DNA of 64,000 nt from Streptomyces pseudovenezuelae (GCF_001513955.1 NZ_KQ948150.1:682001-746000), one strand, 5' to 3'. Counted from the stretch's first letter, positions 15,085 through 24,406 are shown. Numbers and translations are program-made. The notes: generated by a model from the sequence alone, not told the origin.

Positions 15085-16080
15085 ATGCCGGAGTACCCGG
15101 AGTACCTCGCCGCGTTCGTGTTCGCCGCGGGTGGTGTCGTCCATGCCGTCGTGGCGCCGTATCGGTTCTCCACCGCGGTCCTGTTCTGCCTTGCGATGAC
15201 CTCTGCCGGACTCGGCGTTGCCGTTCGCGGCGCGGCAGCTCACCCGAGCGTCGCCACCGCCCTCGCCGCAGCCGCCCTGCTCCTGGCGCTCGCGCTGGGC
15301 TTGCTGCTGCTCGCCGACGCCGTCTTCCTGGTCCGGCGGTACGGACCACAGGCGGCCCTGCTGGTGACCGGGGCCGCCGGCTGCGCGGTGCTGGCGGTAC
15401 TCGCCCTCGACGTGGTCTTTCACGTGGTCGGCGGCGAAACGCTCGCTGCCCTCGTGATCGCGGTGAACGCGGTCGCGGGATACCTCACCCTGCTCTTCTT
15501 CGCGTTCGCCGGCTACGTCTTCGTCCGGGGCCGCAGCACCCCCCTACCGGAAACCACCCATGTCGTCGTCCTGGGCGCAGGACTCATGGGTGACCGGCCC
15601 GGCCCACTGCTGACCCGCAGACTGGAGCGTGCCCTCACGGTCGACGCCGCCCGTACACCGGACACGCCTGGTGTCGTGTTCGTCGTCTCGGGCGGACAGG
15701 GCGAGGACGAGGTCCGCTCCGAGGCGGAGGCGATGGCCGACTATCTGCGTGGACGTGGAGTTCCCGCCGAGCGGATCGTGCGGGAGGACCGCTCCGTCAA
15801 CACCGGGCAGAACCTTCGCTTCAGCGCGGCCCTCGTGGACGGCGCGGCTCCCCACCATGTCACGGTGGTCACGAGCGGCTTCCACGTCTACCGCACCACC
15901 CTGCTGGCCCGCCGCGTCGGCGTTTCCGTGCACGTCGTGGGGGCGCCGACCTCCTCCGCCTACTGGCTGGCTGCGACACTGCGCGAATTCGCCGCCGTCC
16001 TGTGGCTGGATCGCCTCTGCCTGGTCGGACTCAGCCTGCTGCTGGCAGTGCCCGTGGCGACGGCGGTTTTCGAGCACTGA
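15085..16080 (+). CDS. YdcF/DUF218-family membrane protein (ElyC/SanA-like)
   Basis: This is a 331-residue protein. Six or so hydrophobic segments fill the first about 150 residues, followed by a soluble DUF218 domain: TTHVVVLGAGLMGDRPGPLL, VFVVSGGQGEDEVRSEAEAM, RGRGVPAERIVREDRSVNT and VTVVTSGFHVYRTTLLARR are the four conserved blocks. A final hydrophobic helix ends the protein. Family members (YdcF, SanA, ElyC) influence envelope barrier and cell-wall synthesis; the biochemical reaction is not settled. ATG 15085 is chosen with CGGAG at 15069-15073; GTG 15076 lies too close to that SD. It has no close partners; the next gene converges. Confidence 0.85.
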   Translation: MPEYPEYLAAFVFAAGGVVHAVVAPYRFSTAVLFCLAMTSAGLGVAVRGAAAHPSVATALAAAALLLALALGLLLLADAVFLVRRYGPQAALLVTGAAGCAVLAVLALDVVFHVVGGETLAALVIAVNAVAGYLTLLFFAFAGYVFVRGRSTPLPETTHVVVLGAGLMGDRPGPLLTRRLERALTVDAARTPDTPGVVFVVSGGQGEDEVRSEAEAMADYLRGRGVPAERIVREDRSVNTGQNLRFSAALVDGAAPHHVTVVTSGFHVYRTTLLARRVGVSVHVVGAPTSSAYWLAATLREFAAVLWLDRLCLVGLSLLLAVPVATAVFEH

Positions 16081-16129
16081 AGCGCCGAATCCAGGGCTTG
16101 CAGAGGGCGTGTGAGGTAGGCAGCTTGGC

Positions 16130-16408
16130 TCAGTAAGCGCGAAAACCCCTGTCCGCGATCGCCGATATGGCTGTTTCGATGTTCTCGCGGGTGACGCTGG
16201 GGACCACCAGCAGATTCTTGGCCGTGAAGCGCCCGATCTGCTCGATCTCCAGCGCAACTGTCTGCGCGAGTCGAACCGGGTCGTAGACCTCGAAGACCCG
16301 GGTGCCGCCGTCCCACACGACGGTGACACCGCCGATCCAGCCCTTCATCTCCTGTATCGCCCAGTCGGGCTCGTCCATGGGCGCAGGCCACTCGATTCGA
16401 AATTCCAC
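16130..16408 (-). CDS. Small hypothetical protein
   Basis: GTG 16408 gives 92 residues beginning MEFRIEWPAPMDEPDWAIQE and containing GWIGGVTVVWDGGTRVFEVYD, then a helical end VTRENIETAISAIADRGF. The composition is that of a real acidic soluble protein, and the C-terminal layout (beta strands, then an amphipathic helix) resembles small DUF-type proteins. The frame is open upstream to 16693, but that extension is Arg/Gly/Pro-poor in pattern and crosses a Cys-rich low-quality stretch, so I reject it. I do not recognise the family. It has no visible partner; it converges on the YdcF gene. Confidence 0.55.
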   Translation of the reverse strand: MEFRIEWPAPMDEPDWAIQEMKGWIGGVTVVWDGGTRVFEVYDPVRLAQTVALEIEQIGRFTAKNLLVVPSVTRENIETAISAIADRGFRAY

Positions 16409-16776
16409 GCCTGCATTATGCGGGAGCGGTCCCCGCACTCCCGCGGCCCACGTGATGTGTGGCGACTGCGCCTCGGGATGCGGTGGGGCGGCCGGTCCGT
16501 ATCGGCAACACCGGGCGTCCTGTACGCCGTGGAGGTCTGTGGCTTCCGACGTCACGGCATCTGGGACACGCTGCTCTCGCCGGACCCTACCGCTCGTGTC
16601 CGCGCAGTTCTCCTCATTCCGGGCCAGACTGACCTCGTCGGCGAAGCGACCGTGTTCGCTCAGCTGCTCCTGACCGTGGGCCGCGAGGACCACTTCATGT
16701 GCGCCGACGCGCTCCGGTGCTGTTTCGGAAGCGTCACGGGTCTTGTCATCAGAGCGCGCGTCGTGCGACTGTCCGG
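16409..16776. other. Gap between the small hypothetical gene and the GH5 operator
   Basis: No supported gene. A plus-strand frame (16418-16810) is open but lacks family features and runs through the palindromes at 16777-16810. Promoters for both flanking genes are expected here. Confidence 0.45.
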
Positions 16777-16810
16777 GCGATGGTTACGTAACCATCGCTG
16801 GTTTACGTAA
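16777..16810. promoter_or_regulatory. Double TACGTA operator upstream of the GH5 gene
   Basis: Bases 16777-16798 form a perfect 22-bp palindrome with half-site GCGATGGTTAC centred on ACGT. Five bases later TTACGTAA (16803-16810) repeats the core. Together they lie 99 bases before the glycanase start. The symmetry and paired arrangement are typical of a TetR-, LacI- or MarR-type operator; no regulator gene is adjacent. The site does not resemble the CebR cellobiose operator. Confidence 0.65.
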
Positions 16811-16908
16811 GTTTGGGACATCTGTTCCGGACACCGGCTCATGCGCGGCTCGGCTCAGGTGACGAACCCGCACTCCGCCCTCCACGAATTCCCGTCACTG
16901 GAGACGAC

Positions 16909-18393
16909 ATGACCAAGACCCCGACGAGGTCGCGAAGACTGGCCGCTGTGCTCACGGCCGGCTTCGGCGCGATGCTCCTGTTGCTGACCGCCCCCGAACC
17001 CGCCCTCGCCGAGCAGGCCTCCGACACGGCTGCCGCCTCGTACGCTCCGGTGAAGCCGGCGTCGAAGGGCGGCACCAGTGACTTCCGCGGAGTGAACTGG
17101 GCCGACCCGCGCGACAACTACGCCAGTGACGCCGTGGTGCCGAGCGGGCTGTCGGTGACCGACGACTACCGCACCGTCTACCGCACCACCGAGAAGATGG
17201 TGCGCGGCTTCAAGAGGAACCTGGGCGCCAACACGCTGCGACTGCCGATCAACCCGGCGAGCGTGGGCACCACTTGGTGGAAGTCGTACCGGGCGACGAT
17301 CGACGCGGCCACGGCCTCCGGCGACAAGGTCATCGTCAGCTACTGGGAGGCCGACACCAGCAAGGACGGCCTGGTCGACGACACGGCCGCCTGGAAGACG
17401 ATGTGGAACACCGTGGTGCGGGAGTACAAGCACAACCCGCGGGTCTACTTCGAGCCCATGAACGAGCCGCACGGCTACACCCTGGACCAGTGGGTGTCCG
17501 TCACCAGCGGCTGGCTTGCCCAGCACAAGGACGTTCCGCGCGGCCGTGTCGTGATCAGCGGCACCGGCTACAACGACAACGTCACCGGTGTCGGCGCGGC
17601 ACCCCAACTACGGGGAACACTGCTGTCGTTGCACTTCTACGGGTTCTGGAACAGCTACACCCGGCAGTCGGACTGGACCGCGGACCTCGAAGCCCGGATC
17701 GGCAAGTACGCGGGGCGGACCGTCATCGACGAGGCCGGCTCCCCGATGACCATCGGCCTCAACTACGGCGCGTGGAACGGCAACGTGTACACCTCGTACC
17801 TCGCGGCCGTCGCCAACACCGCCCGCAGCAAGGGGATGGGACTGGTGTACTGGCCGGGTCTGCGTTTCGGCGATGCCTACTCGATCGAGTCGCTGGACTC
17901 CAGCGGCAACCTCGTGGACAACAGCGCCACCGGAGTCGCGCTGCTGCGCTGGGGCTACGGCTTCGGCAAGACCCCGCCGGTCAACGACCTGCCGCCCGCG
18001 CCCCCCGGTGAGGTCCTGCGCGGGGTGGCCTCGGGCCGCTGCGCAGACGTGCCCGGCTTCAGCACCGCCAACGGCACCCAGCTCGACCTCTGGGACTGCA
18101 ACGCCGGCGGCAACCAGACCTGGAACTGGAACGCGGACAAGCAACTCACCGTCTACGGCAACAAGTGCATGACGGTGGGAGGCACCGGAACCACGGCAGG
18201 GGACCCCGTGGTCATCACCGACTGCACCGGCGCGGCGGCACAGCAGTGGAACGTGAACGCGGACCTCTCCGTGACCAGCGTCGCGAACCCGGCGCTCTGC
18301 CTGGACGCGGCCGGAGCGGGCACCGGCAACGGCACCTCGGTCGACGTCTGGTACTGCAACGGCGGCAGCAACCAGCAGTGGACGAGGAGCTGA
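16909..18393 (+). CDS. Secreted GH5 glycanase (cellulase family) with CBM13 domain
   Basis: This 494-residue exported enzyme starts at ATG 16909, GGAG at 16900-16903. Residues 1-34 are a signal peptide ending PALAEQA. The GH5 catalytic domain covers about 55-350: TLRLPIN near 109, acid/base Glu186 in FEPMNEPHG, HFYGFW at 242 and nucleophile Glu275 in VIDEAGSP. A Pro-rich linker (about 357-368) leads to a ricin-B-type CBM13 domain (368-494). This has three repeats marked by SGRCADVPG, NKCMTVGG, NPALCLDAAG and Q-x-W ends (NQTWNW, AQQWNV, NQQWTRS). It should cleave beta-glucans or mannans outside the cell and bind sugar chains through CBM13. The palindromes upstream probably control it. Confidence 0.92.
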   Translation: MTKTPTRSRRLAAVLTAGFGAMLLLLTAPEPALAEQASDTAAASYAPVKPASKGGTSDFRGVNWADPRDNYASDAVVPSGLSVTDDYRTVYRTTEKMVRGFKRNLGANTLRLPINPASVGTTWWKSYRATIDAATASGDKVIVSYWEADTSKDGLVDDTAAWKTMWNTVVREYKHNPRVYFEPMNEPHGYTLDQWVSVTSGWLAQHKDVPRGRVVISGTGYNDNVTGVGAAPQLRGTLLSLHFYGFWNSYTRQSDWTADLEARIGKYAGRTVIDEAGSPMTIGLNYGAWNGNVYTSYLAAVANTARSKGMGLVYWPGLRFGDAYSIESLDSSGNLVDNSATGVALLRWGYGFGKTPPVNDLPPAPPGEVLRGVASGRCADVPGFSTANGTQLDLWDCNAGGNQTWNWNADKQLTVYGNKCMTVGGTGTTAGDPVVITDCTGAAAQQWNVNADLSVTSVANPALCLDAAGAGTGNGTSVDVWYCNGGSNQQWTRS

Positions 18394-18520
18394 CGCCGGC
18401 ACCTGTCTGTCCCGGCCACCGACTGGCCACGGATCGCAACCGCCGGCGCCGTCGTCCTTCGCCCTACGGCGAGGGCGGCGGCGCTGCCGGTCATGGGACG
18501 TGTCCTCGCACCGCCAAGGC

Positions 18521-19177
18521 TCATTCGGCGAACGGCGGTTGGGGCGGAACCGGGCCCTCGCCCGCGTAGGTGTCGCCCCGCGGGGCCGACGGCGCGTCGT
18601 CCTCGGCCAGCGTCAGACTGGGCCAGGGCCCGGCCAGGGCGGCGTCGTCCAGGGTGATGCCGAGGTGGTCGAGGATCAGGGCCACCACCGGTGCGATGCC
18701 GGTGTCCTCACCCTCGTGTGCGGCGAGTGCCGCTTCCACCCGGTCCCACCAGGAGTCGGCCCGCTCGGGGCGAGTGTGCTCCATGCCCGGCTCGAAGTTC
18801 TCGACGCACTCTCCGTCGCGCCAGTACTGGAACACATCGAGTCCTTCGGTGGTCAGCACGCTGTACGTCTCGGTGCCGCGGGACAGCTCCGTGAGGGCTT
18901 CGCTCCAGGATCCGACGGCACCGTCCTCCTCGACGCAGAAGGTCCACCCGCCGAGCCTCCCGGACCGCAGCAGGCAAACCCCTTCGTCACCGGAGTCGTC
19001 CGAGAGAAGATCCGAGGCTTCGTCCGCATCGAGCGGACGTGCCTGCCCGGGATCGGCTCCGTACCGGGCGAAGACCTCCTCGGGGCTCAGCCCCCGGGTG
19101 AACGTGACGCACATCCAGGCCGTCGCCCAGGTGAGCGAACGTGGGTCCGTGCCTGCAGTCATGTCTGCCTCCGTCAT
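18521..19177 (-). CDS. DUF6461-type protein, possible immunity or accessory factor
   Basis: This is a 218-residue acidic soluble protein. The N-terminal part, TWATAWMCVTFTRGLSPEEVFARYG, then VCLLRSGRLGGWTFCVEEDG and the C-terminal AALAAHEGEDTGIAPVVALIL block match my memory of DUF6461, a Streptomyces-rich family of unknown function often found near large secreted repeat proteins. The start is at 19177; a second Met six codons later is also possible. It lies 101 bases after the NucA/NucB nuclease on the same strand. Cytosolic, acidic and last in a toxin-like unit, it is placed as an immunity gene would be; that role is inference. It ends in a Pro/Glu-rich tail. Confidence 0.6.
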   Translation of the reverse strand: MTEADMTAGTDPRSLTWATAWMCVTFTRGLSPEEVFARYGADPGQARPLDADEASDLLSDDSGDEGVCLLRSGRLGGWTFCVEEDGAVGSWSEALTELSRGTETYSVLTTEGLDVFQYWRDGECVENFEPGMEHTRPERADSWWDRVEAALAAHEGEDTGIAPVVALILDHLGITLDDAALAGPWPSLTLAEDDAPSAPRGDTYAGEGPVPPQPPFAE

Positions 19178-19278
19178 TCACAGCCTTCACCGAGGCCCCG
19201 GCGTCCTTCGTGGACGCCGGGGCCGGCTTCATCATGCCGGGTCCGGGCAGCGGGCCCGGTCGCGGGGGGATGCGGGCT

Positions 19279-20667
19279 CTATGCCGTGAACTCGATGCGG
19301 AACGGGTCACCGTCCACGAGCCGCTGGTACTTGCGCAGGGAGCCGAGGACTCCGCCCGCCGAGCTGTTGGCGCGCTGGGTGATGTGGAGCCGCAGGCAGG
19401 TCTCGTTGCCCGAGGCCGGGCGGGTGGGCCAGGTCGCCGGGGCGGACCAGAGGCCGTTCACCACCTGGGGGGTCAGTTCGGCGCACAGGGTGCCGTCCTG
19501 ACCGCCCTCCGCCGTGCTGGCGGGCGGGAACTCGTCGCAGCTGTCCTTGCCGGCCACCCCCGGGTACAGGTTCGTGAAGGGTGTACAGGTCGCGGCGCGG
19601 TTGGCGTTCGCCTTGGTCTGGTTGACCGCGTGCAGGACGTCGGTGCCCCGTCGCCTCATGATCTCTTCGTAGATGGGCACGACGATGCCGTACTTCTCAT
19701 GGGCCCTTGAGTAGCTCAGCACCGGCATCTCGTCGGTCGGTATGACACAACCACGCAGCCGGGGCTGCTCCTTGTCGCAACGGATCTCGCCGGTCGCGGG
19801 GCTGGACCAGGACGCGCTGGGGTCGACCGGGGTCGCACCGGGCATCGTCACGTACATCTTGTAGCTGGTCCGGAAAGAGGAACGGGTGGTGTCCGCCGCG
19901 AATGCGCCGCCGTTGTACTTGGTCTTCCCGGTCTTCTCCAGACCGGGTGTCAGTTCCGAGGTGCCGTACCACGGCTGCTTTGTCACCGTCGTGCAGCCGG
20001 TACCGCATGCCACCTGCACCTTCACCACGAGACTCTTCACATCGCCGGTGACCCGGACCAGCTTGGCGGTGATCGTCTCGTTGAGGTCGAGGGACTTGTA
20101 GGAGGTGGCGAGTGTGGAGTTGACCTGGATGAGGCCGGTGCCGATGGTCTTGCCGTTCGCGTCGTAGAGGGTGTACGTGACCTCGGCGCCGTTCAGGCAC
20201 AGTCCGCCGGTGCGGCTCCAGGTCCAGGTTCCCGGACTCGTCAGCACGCACGAGGGCGGTGGCGGCTCGGGGTCGTCGGTGTCCGGCTCGAACTCCGTGC
20301 CCAGACCGTCACCCGCAGGGTCGTCGGCGGCGAGGTCGGCGGTTGCCGGGGCGGCCGCACCGGTCTTCGTGCGGGGCGCCGTGGCTGTTCCGCCGTCCAC
20401 CCTCACGCATGCGGTGACGGCGTCGGGCACCGTCGCGCGAGCCGCGGCGGGGAGGCGGGAGCAGGAGTCCTGGGCGGCGAAGGCGGCGGTCTGCAAGGCC
20501 GGGGCGGGAGCGGTGGAAGCACCGTCCGCGGTCGGGTCCGCCGCGGCGGTGAGGGTCGTACGGGCCGGTGCGGTCCGGCCCTCGGCAGCGCCGGCGGTGC
20601 CGGTCGCGGTGAGGGCCATGGTGAGGAGTGGAGCGACCAGCACCCATCTGATGCGTGATGAGGTCAT
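19279..20667 (-). CDS. Secreted NucA/NucB-type deoxyribonuclease
   Basis: This 462-residue protein starts at ATG 20667 with GAGAGAAG upstream. A signal peptide (about 1-28, ending TGTAGAAEG) is followed by an Ala/Thr-rich low-complexity region. A beta-rich middle domain (about 130-290) has paired Cys (CVLTS, GLCLNG, VACGTGC). The C-terminal domain has KDSCDEFPPASTAEGG at 374-389, the catalytic signature of NucA/NucB DNases ('CDEYPFASTxEGG'), followed by a Cys near 395 that could pair. NucA cuts extracellular DNA during competence and NucB degrades biofilm DNA in Bacillus. The protein should act outside the cell. It is 86 bases downstream of the ALF-repeat gene and followed by the DUF6461 gene, consistent with one operon. 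Confidence 0.85.
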   Translation of the reverse strand: MTSSRIRWVLVAPLLTMALTATGTAGAAEGRTAPARTTLTAAADPTADGASTAPAPALQTAAFAAQDSCSRLPAAARATVPDAVTACVRVDGGTATAPRTKTGAAAPATADLAADDPAGDGLGTEFEPDTDDPEPPPPSCVLTSPGTWTWSRTGGLCLNGAEVTYTLYDANGKTIGTGLIQVNSTLATSYKSLDLNETITAKLVRVTGDVKSLVVKVQVACGTGCTTVTKQPWYGTSELTPGLEKTGKTKYNGGAFAADTTRSSFRTSYKMYVTMPGATPVDPSASWSSPATGEIRCDKEQPRLRGCVIPTDEMPVLSYSRAHEKYGIVVPIYEEIMRRRGTDVLHAVNQTKANANRAATCTPFTNLYPGVAGKDSCDEFPPASTAEGGQDGTLCAELTPQVVNGLWSAPATWPTRPASGNETCLRLHITQRANSSAGGVLGSLRKYQRLVDGDPFRIEFTA

Positions 20668-20753
20668 GACTTCTCTCTGCCGGAGGTGAAGGAAGGGGTG
20701 AGGCGGCCGGGCCGTCGCCCGGCCGCCGGATGCGCGTGCGTCGGTGCCGTTGC

Positions 20754-23700
20754 TCAGAAGATGGACGACAGGACCTTGGTGGCCCCCGACACGACGTCCT
20801 CGCCGACGTCGGCGATCTTGCCGACGACGGGCTTGATGAGCTTGCCGCCGGCCGCCTTGTCCGCGGCACCGATCCACTTGGACTGGCCGAAGGTGACCAG
20901 GCTCAGGCCGGTGCCGACGGCGGATTCGAGGAACTCGCCGCTGGAGAAGCCGTGCTCGATGCCGGTGAACAGGGTGCCGAGGGCGCCGGCGCCCATCGAT
21001 ACGGCGGAGAAGAAGCCGGCCGCTGCGGCTGCCGGGGGGAACACGAAGGCGGCGAGGGCGCACCCTGCGGCCAGGAACCCGGCGCCGACGCTGATGGCGT
21101 TGAACGCGTCGGCGTAGAAGCCGGCGTCGTTCCACCACTCGTCGGTGTCCCCGCCGGTGCCGTTGGGGTTGATCTGGTCGTTGGTGTCCTTGTCGGCCGG
21201 ATCGATCTTGGCCTCCCGCTCCCGGCGGGCCTTCTCGGCGGCGGCCTCGGCCGCCGCCTGGGCCTCGGCCGCGCGCTTTGCCGCCACGATCTGCTTCGCC
21301 TGGCTGGCCGCGGCTGCGGCCGTCGCCGCGTCCTTGCCCGCCGCGATCGAGGAAGCGCGGGCGGCGGCGGCCGAAGCCTGGGCGCTGTACGACGACTTGA
21401 GGGCCGCGCGGGCGGAGTCCATCGCCTTGTTCGCCGAGTAGTTCGCGGAGCGGGCGGCACGCCGGGCGGTCGACGCCGCCGTGGTCGCCCTGTTCGCGGA
21501 CGCCCTGGCGTCGGCCGCGGACTTGTCGGCGGCGTCCGCGTTCCGCCGGGCCTCGTCAGCGTAGCTGTCGGCCTTGGCCGCGGAGTCGAGTGCCTTGGAC
21601 GCCCACTCCTTGGCCTCGGCGGCCGCGTTGCGGGCGTCGGCGCCGGCCTTCGACGCCAGGGCGGCGTTCTCCTGCGCCTTCTGGGCGATCTTCGCCGCGG
21701 CCGCGATGGCGCCACGGACCGCGGCGACGTGGGTGGCGGTGTCGTGGTCGAGCTGGGCCGTCCGGTACTGCACCAGGGAGACGAAGTTGCGGCGCATCCA
21801 GGTGGGCCCCTCCATGGCCACCTCGGCGTACGCCCGGGTGAAGGCACCCCCGCTGATCATGAGCTGGCCGGTGAGGACGGCGTCGTCCTCCGCGATCGCC
21901 TGGGGGTAGTCGTGGTCGAAGAAGTTCTGCAGGGATTCGGTGGTGTTGATGCTGAGGGCCTTGTTCGCTGCGGCGGTGACGGCCCTGCCCGGGTTCGAGT
22001 TCAGGATGCGGCCGATCGCCACCCGGTTGTCCTCGTCGGAGGCCTTCTTCATGCCGCTGGTGAGGAAGTCGCCGACCGCCTTGGACTCGGTGCTCTTCAG
22101 GGCGTTCAGGGCCGCTTCGGCGATCTTCGGTCCGGCGATCGTGGCCACGTGGAGAGTGGTCTCCCGGTCGTCCTGCCCCTGGGCCAGGACCCGGTCGAGG
22201 TCGATCCAGGCGTACACGTCGTCGTCCGTGCCGGACAGGGCGAACTGGGCCGCCTGCCGGGTCCATGCGCCTCTGGAGTCGAGCAGGGCGATGGCCGCCT
22301 TGCGCCCGTGGACGGCCGCGGCCGCCATGTCGTTCGCCACCAGCGCCTGTTCGGCCTTGGCGATCAGATCCTTGGTGGCCTGATCGGTCTGCTGCGCCTG
22401 GGCCGCCTTGTTCTGATAGGTGGTCAGCTCCTTCGTCTCGATCTCGGCGAGCAGCCGGACCTCCTCGATGGCCTGCAGTTTGTCCTGTTCGAGGGTTTCC
22501 GCCTCGGCCTTGCGCGCGTTCTGTTCCACCAGGATGGCGTCCGAGACGGCCTTGGTGGCGGTGTTGGCGGCCAGTACGGCAGCCGCCGCGTGGGCGGTGG
22601 ACTTGTTGGCGTAGTCGACGGCCTTGCCCGCGTTCCGTACGGCTTCCTCGGCGGCGGCCGCTGCCTTGTCGGCGTGGTCCGCCGCGGAGTTGGCCGCGTC
22701 CCGGGCGGTGCGAGCGGCCGTGGCCGCGGTCGCGGCGAGGGCCTGGGCGGTGGAGGCGGCGTTGGTGGCCCGGTTCGCGGCTGCGGAGGCGATCGCGGCC
22801 TGGCGCTTGGCCTCCGCGGCCTCCGACTGGGCGGCGCCGGCGGCGGCACCGGCCTGGGCGGAGGCGTTCGCGGCGGCGGCAGCGTTGCGCGCGGCGGAGG
22901 CGGCCGCGGAACCGGCGGCGGCGGCCTTGGTTCCGGCGACGGCGGCCTGATCGGCCGCCTTGGCCGCCGTACGCGCCTTGGCCGCGGCATTGCGGGCTGC
23001 GACCGCCGCGTTCTTGGCGGCTTCGGCCTTGCCGGCGTCCTTGGAGGCACCGATCGCGGCGTTGTAGGCGCGGGCCGCGGCGCTGCCGGCGTTCGCTGCG
23101 GCCTGGGCGGCGCCGGTGGCGGCCCAGGAGGCGCGCCGGGACGCCTGCACCGCGGCGTTCGAGGCGTTGATGGCGTTGCGGGCGGCATCCGCCGCGCCCT
23201 TCGCGGCGGAAGCCGCCTTGCGGGCCGCCGCCCCGGACTTCTGCACGTCCTCCTTGGCGGCGGCTGCCTCGGCGGCGGCCTTCTCCGCTGCCTCCTTCGC
23301 CTTCTCCGCGGCGGTCTGGGCGCGCGCGGAGGCTTCGACGGCGAGGTTCGTCTCACGCTCGGCGCGTTTGCCCTCCCGTACGACGACGGCGACGAGTTCC
23401 TCGATCGTCGCCGACTCCTGGTCCCGGGCACGGGCTATGTGCTGCCCGGTCTCGATGAACCACTCCACGTCGGACGCGGTGCCGCTGAGGGCACGGTCGG
23501 CGTACTTCTGCACCTCGGGGCCGGCCTGCGTGAGCATGGCGGAGACCTGGACCCGGGCGTCCTCCAGGCGCGCGTCGTACTGGGTGTCGGTGAGGAACGT
23601 GATGAGGGTCGGCTGGGCGCCGGTGTTCAGGGCGGCGGTGGCGTCTCGCTGGACCGCCTTGTCGCCGGTGGCCGACACGATGCTGGTGGCCACCTGGAGG

Positions 23701-24122
23701 TCCTCGAGGATGGCGGGTTTGAAACCCTCCCGCAGGAACTCGGCGATGGCGGCGTCACCGTTGTCGAGGGCGGCGACCGCCGCGCGGCGCAGGCCCTTGC
23801 CCGCGCGGTCCAGGCTGCTGACGATGGCGACGCGGTTGTCCTGCACGGTCTGGATCGGCAGGGTCTCGGTCAGGAAGGTCTGGATCTCGCTGTCAGAGCC
23901 GGACAGGGCTGCGGCTGCTGCGGCCTTGACGCCTCTTCCGCCGGATATCCAGGCCTTGACGACTTTCGCTCGCTCGGTGTCCGGCAGTGGGACGGGGTCG
24001 GGCGCTGTGCCCTCCGCCGCGGCGGCGACCGGGGTGAGGAGCACCGAGGGTGCGGAGGCCAGGGCGGTGGTGGCGGCGAGTGCGCCGAGCACACGGCGCC
24101 GACTCCAGAAAACGGTCTGCAT
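20754..24122 (-). CDS. Giant exported ALF-repeat, Ala-rich coiled protein
   Basis: This 1122-residue protein starts at ATG 24122. WSRRRVLGALAATTALASAP at 6-25 is a twin-arginine signal. Four ALF repeats of about 45 residues follow (about 45-230), each with 'AAxAAL...G...I..FL' (AAAAALSGSDSEIQTFL, AAVAALDNGDAAIAEFL). Next comes a very long Ala-rich helical stalk (about 240-600), a second set of ALF-type repeats (FALSGTDDDVYAWI, LKSTESKAVGDFL), a second Ala-rich stalk and a C-terminal Gly/Ala-rich hydrophobic hairpin (last about 110 residues). Many ALF-repeat proteins are polymorphic-toxin carriers with a C-terminal nuclease. This one ends after the hydrophobic module, with no toxin domain. The separate secreted nuclease follows at once. 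Confidence 0.85.
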   Translation of the reverse strand: MQTVFWSRRRVLGALAATTALASAPSVLLTPVAAAAEGTAPDPVPLPDTERAKVVKAWISGGRGVKAAAAAALSGSDSEIQTFLTETLPIQTVQDNRVAIVSSLDRAGKGLRRAAVAALDNGDAAIAEFLREGFKPAILEDLQVATSIVSATGDKAVQRDATAALNTGAQPTLITFLTDTQYDARLEDARVQVSAMLTQAGPEVQKYADRALSGTASDVEWFIETGQHIARARDQESATIEELVAVVVREGKRAERETNLAVEASARAQTAAEKAKEAAEKAAAEAAAAKEDVQKSGAAARKAASAAKGAADAARNAINASNAAVQASRRASWAATGAAQAAANAGSAAARAYNAAIGASKDAGKAEAAKNAAVAARNAAAKARTAAKAADQAAVAGTKAAAAGSAAASAARNAAAAANASAQAGAAAGAAQSEAAEAKRQAAIASAAANRATNAASTAQALAATAATAARTARDAANSAADHADKAAAAAEEAVRNAGKAVDYANKSTAHAAAAVLAANTATKAVSDAILVEQNARKAEAETLEQDKLQAIEEVRLLAEIETKELTTYQNKAAQAQQTDQATKDLIAKAEQALVANDMAAAAVHGRKAAIALLDSRGAWTRQAAQFALSGTDDDVYAWIDLDRVLAQGQDDRETTLHVATIAGPKIAEAALNALKSTESKAVGDFLTSGMKKASDEDNRVAIGRILNSNPGRAVTAAANKALSINTTESLQNFFDHDYPQAIAEDDAVLTGQLMISGGAFTRAYAEVAMEGPTWMRRNFVSLVQYRTAQLDHDTATHVAAVRGAIAAAAKIAQKAQENAALASKAGADARNAAAEAKEWASKALDSAAKADSYADEARRNADAADKSAADARASANRATTAASTARRAARSANYSANKAMDSARAALKSSYSAQASAAAARASSIAAGKDAATAAAAASQAKQIVAAKRAAEAQAAAEAAAEKARREREAKIDPADKDTNDQINPNGTGGDTDEWWNDAGFYADAFNAISVGAGFLAAGCALAAFVFPPAAAAAGFFSAVSMGAGALGTLFTGIEHGFSSGEFLESAVGTGLSLVTFGQSKWIGAADKAAGGKLIKPVVGKIADVGEDVVSGATKVLSSIF

Positions 24123-24390
24123 AAGTGATGTGTCCCCGTGAGTTGTTGAAGGGACATGCCGGATCTCGTGGGTGAGCACATTTCCGACATGCCCGTGGGA
24201 TGAAAGGTCATGGGCCGCGAAGTGGCGTGCAGGCGGCACTTCTTGCCGTGCCGGACCATATCAACCGGGCTGCGGAAAGGGACCAGTTGTGCGCGCCTGT
24301 TCTACAACGGCGGTTGAAATGCGGACTTCTGACTGTGCGTCGGGGAGCATTTACAGGTCCTTCACAACGTCCCGTACAACCTTTACGAGG

Positions 24391-24406
24391 TGTGACGCAG
24401 ATCACC
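24391..24406. promoter_or_regulatory. Crp-like binding site
   Basis: TGTGACGCAGATCACC fits the TGTGA-N6-TCACA consensus at nine of ten fixed positions. Streptomyces has a Crp protein that binds this kind of site. It is central in the divergent gap, so either or both exported-protein units could be controlled. Confidence 0.45.

Noticed and set aside
16418..16810. Plus-strand frame of 130 residues before the glycanase
   Set aside because: It has no SD or family features, it runs through the two perfect palindromes and it ends at the operator. Most likely non-coding.
20730..24128. A 1132-residue Gly/Arg/Leu-rich plus-strand frame opposite the ALF-repeat gene
   Set aside because: It is the complement of Ala-rich GCC/GCG codons. 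Composition is low-complexity, there is no ribosome site, and the minus-strand gene has clear signal peptide and repeats.
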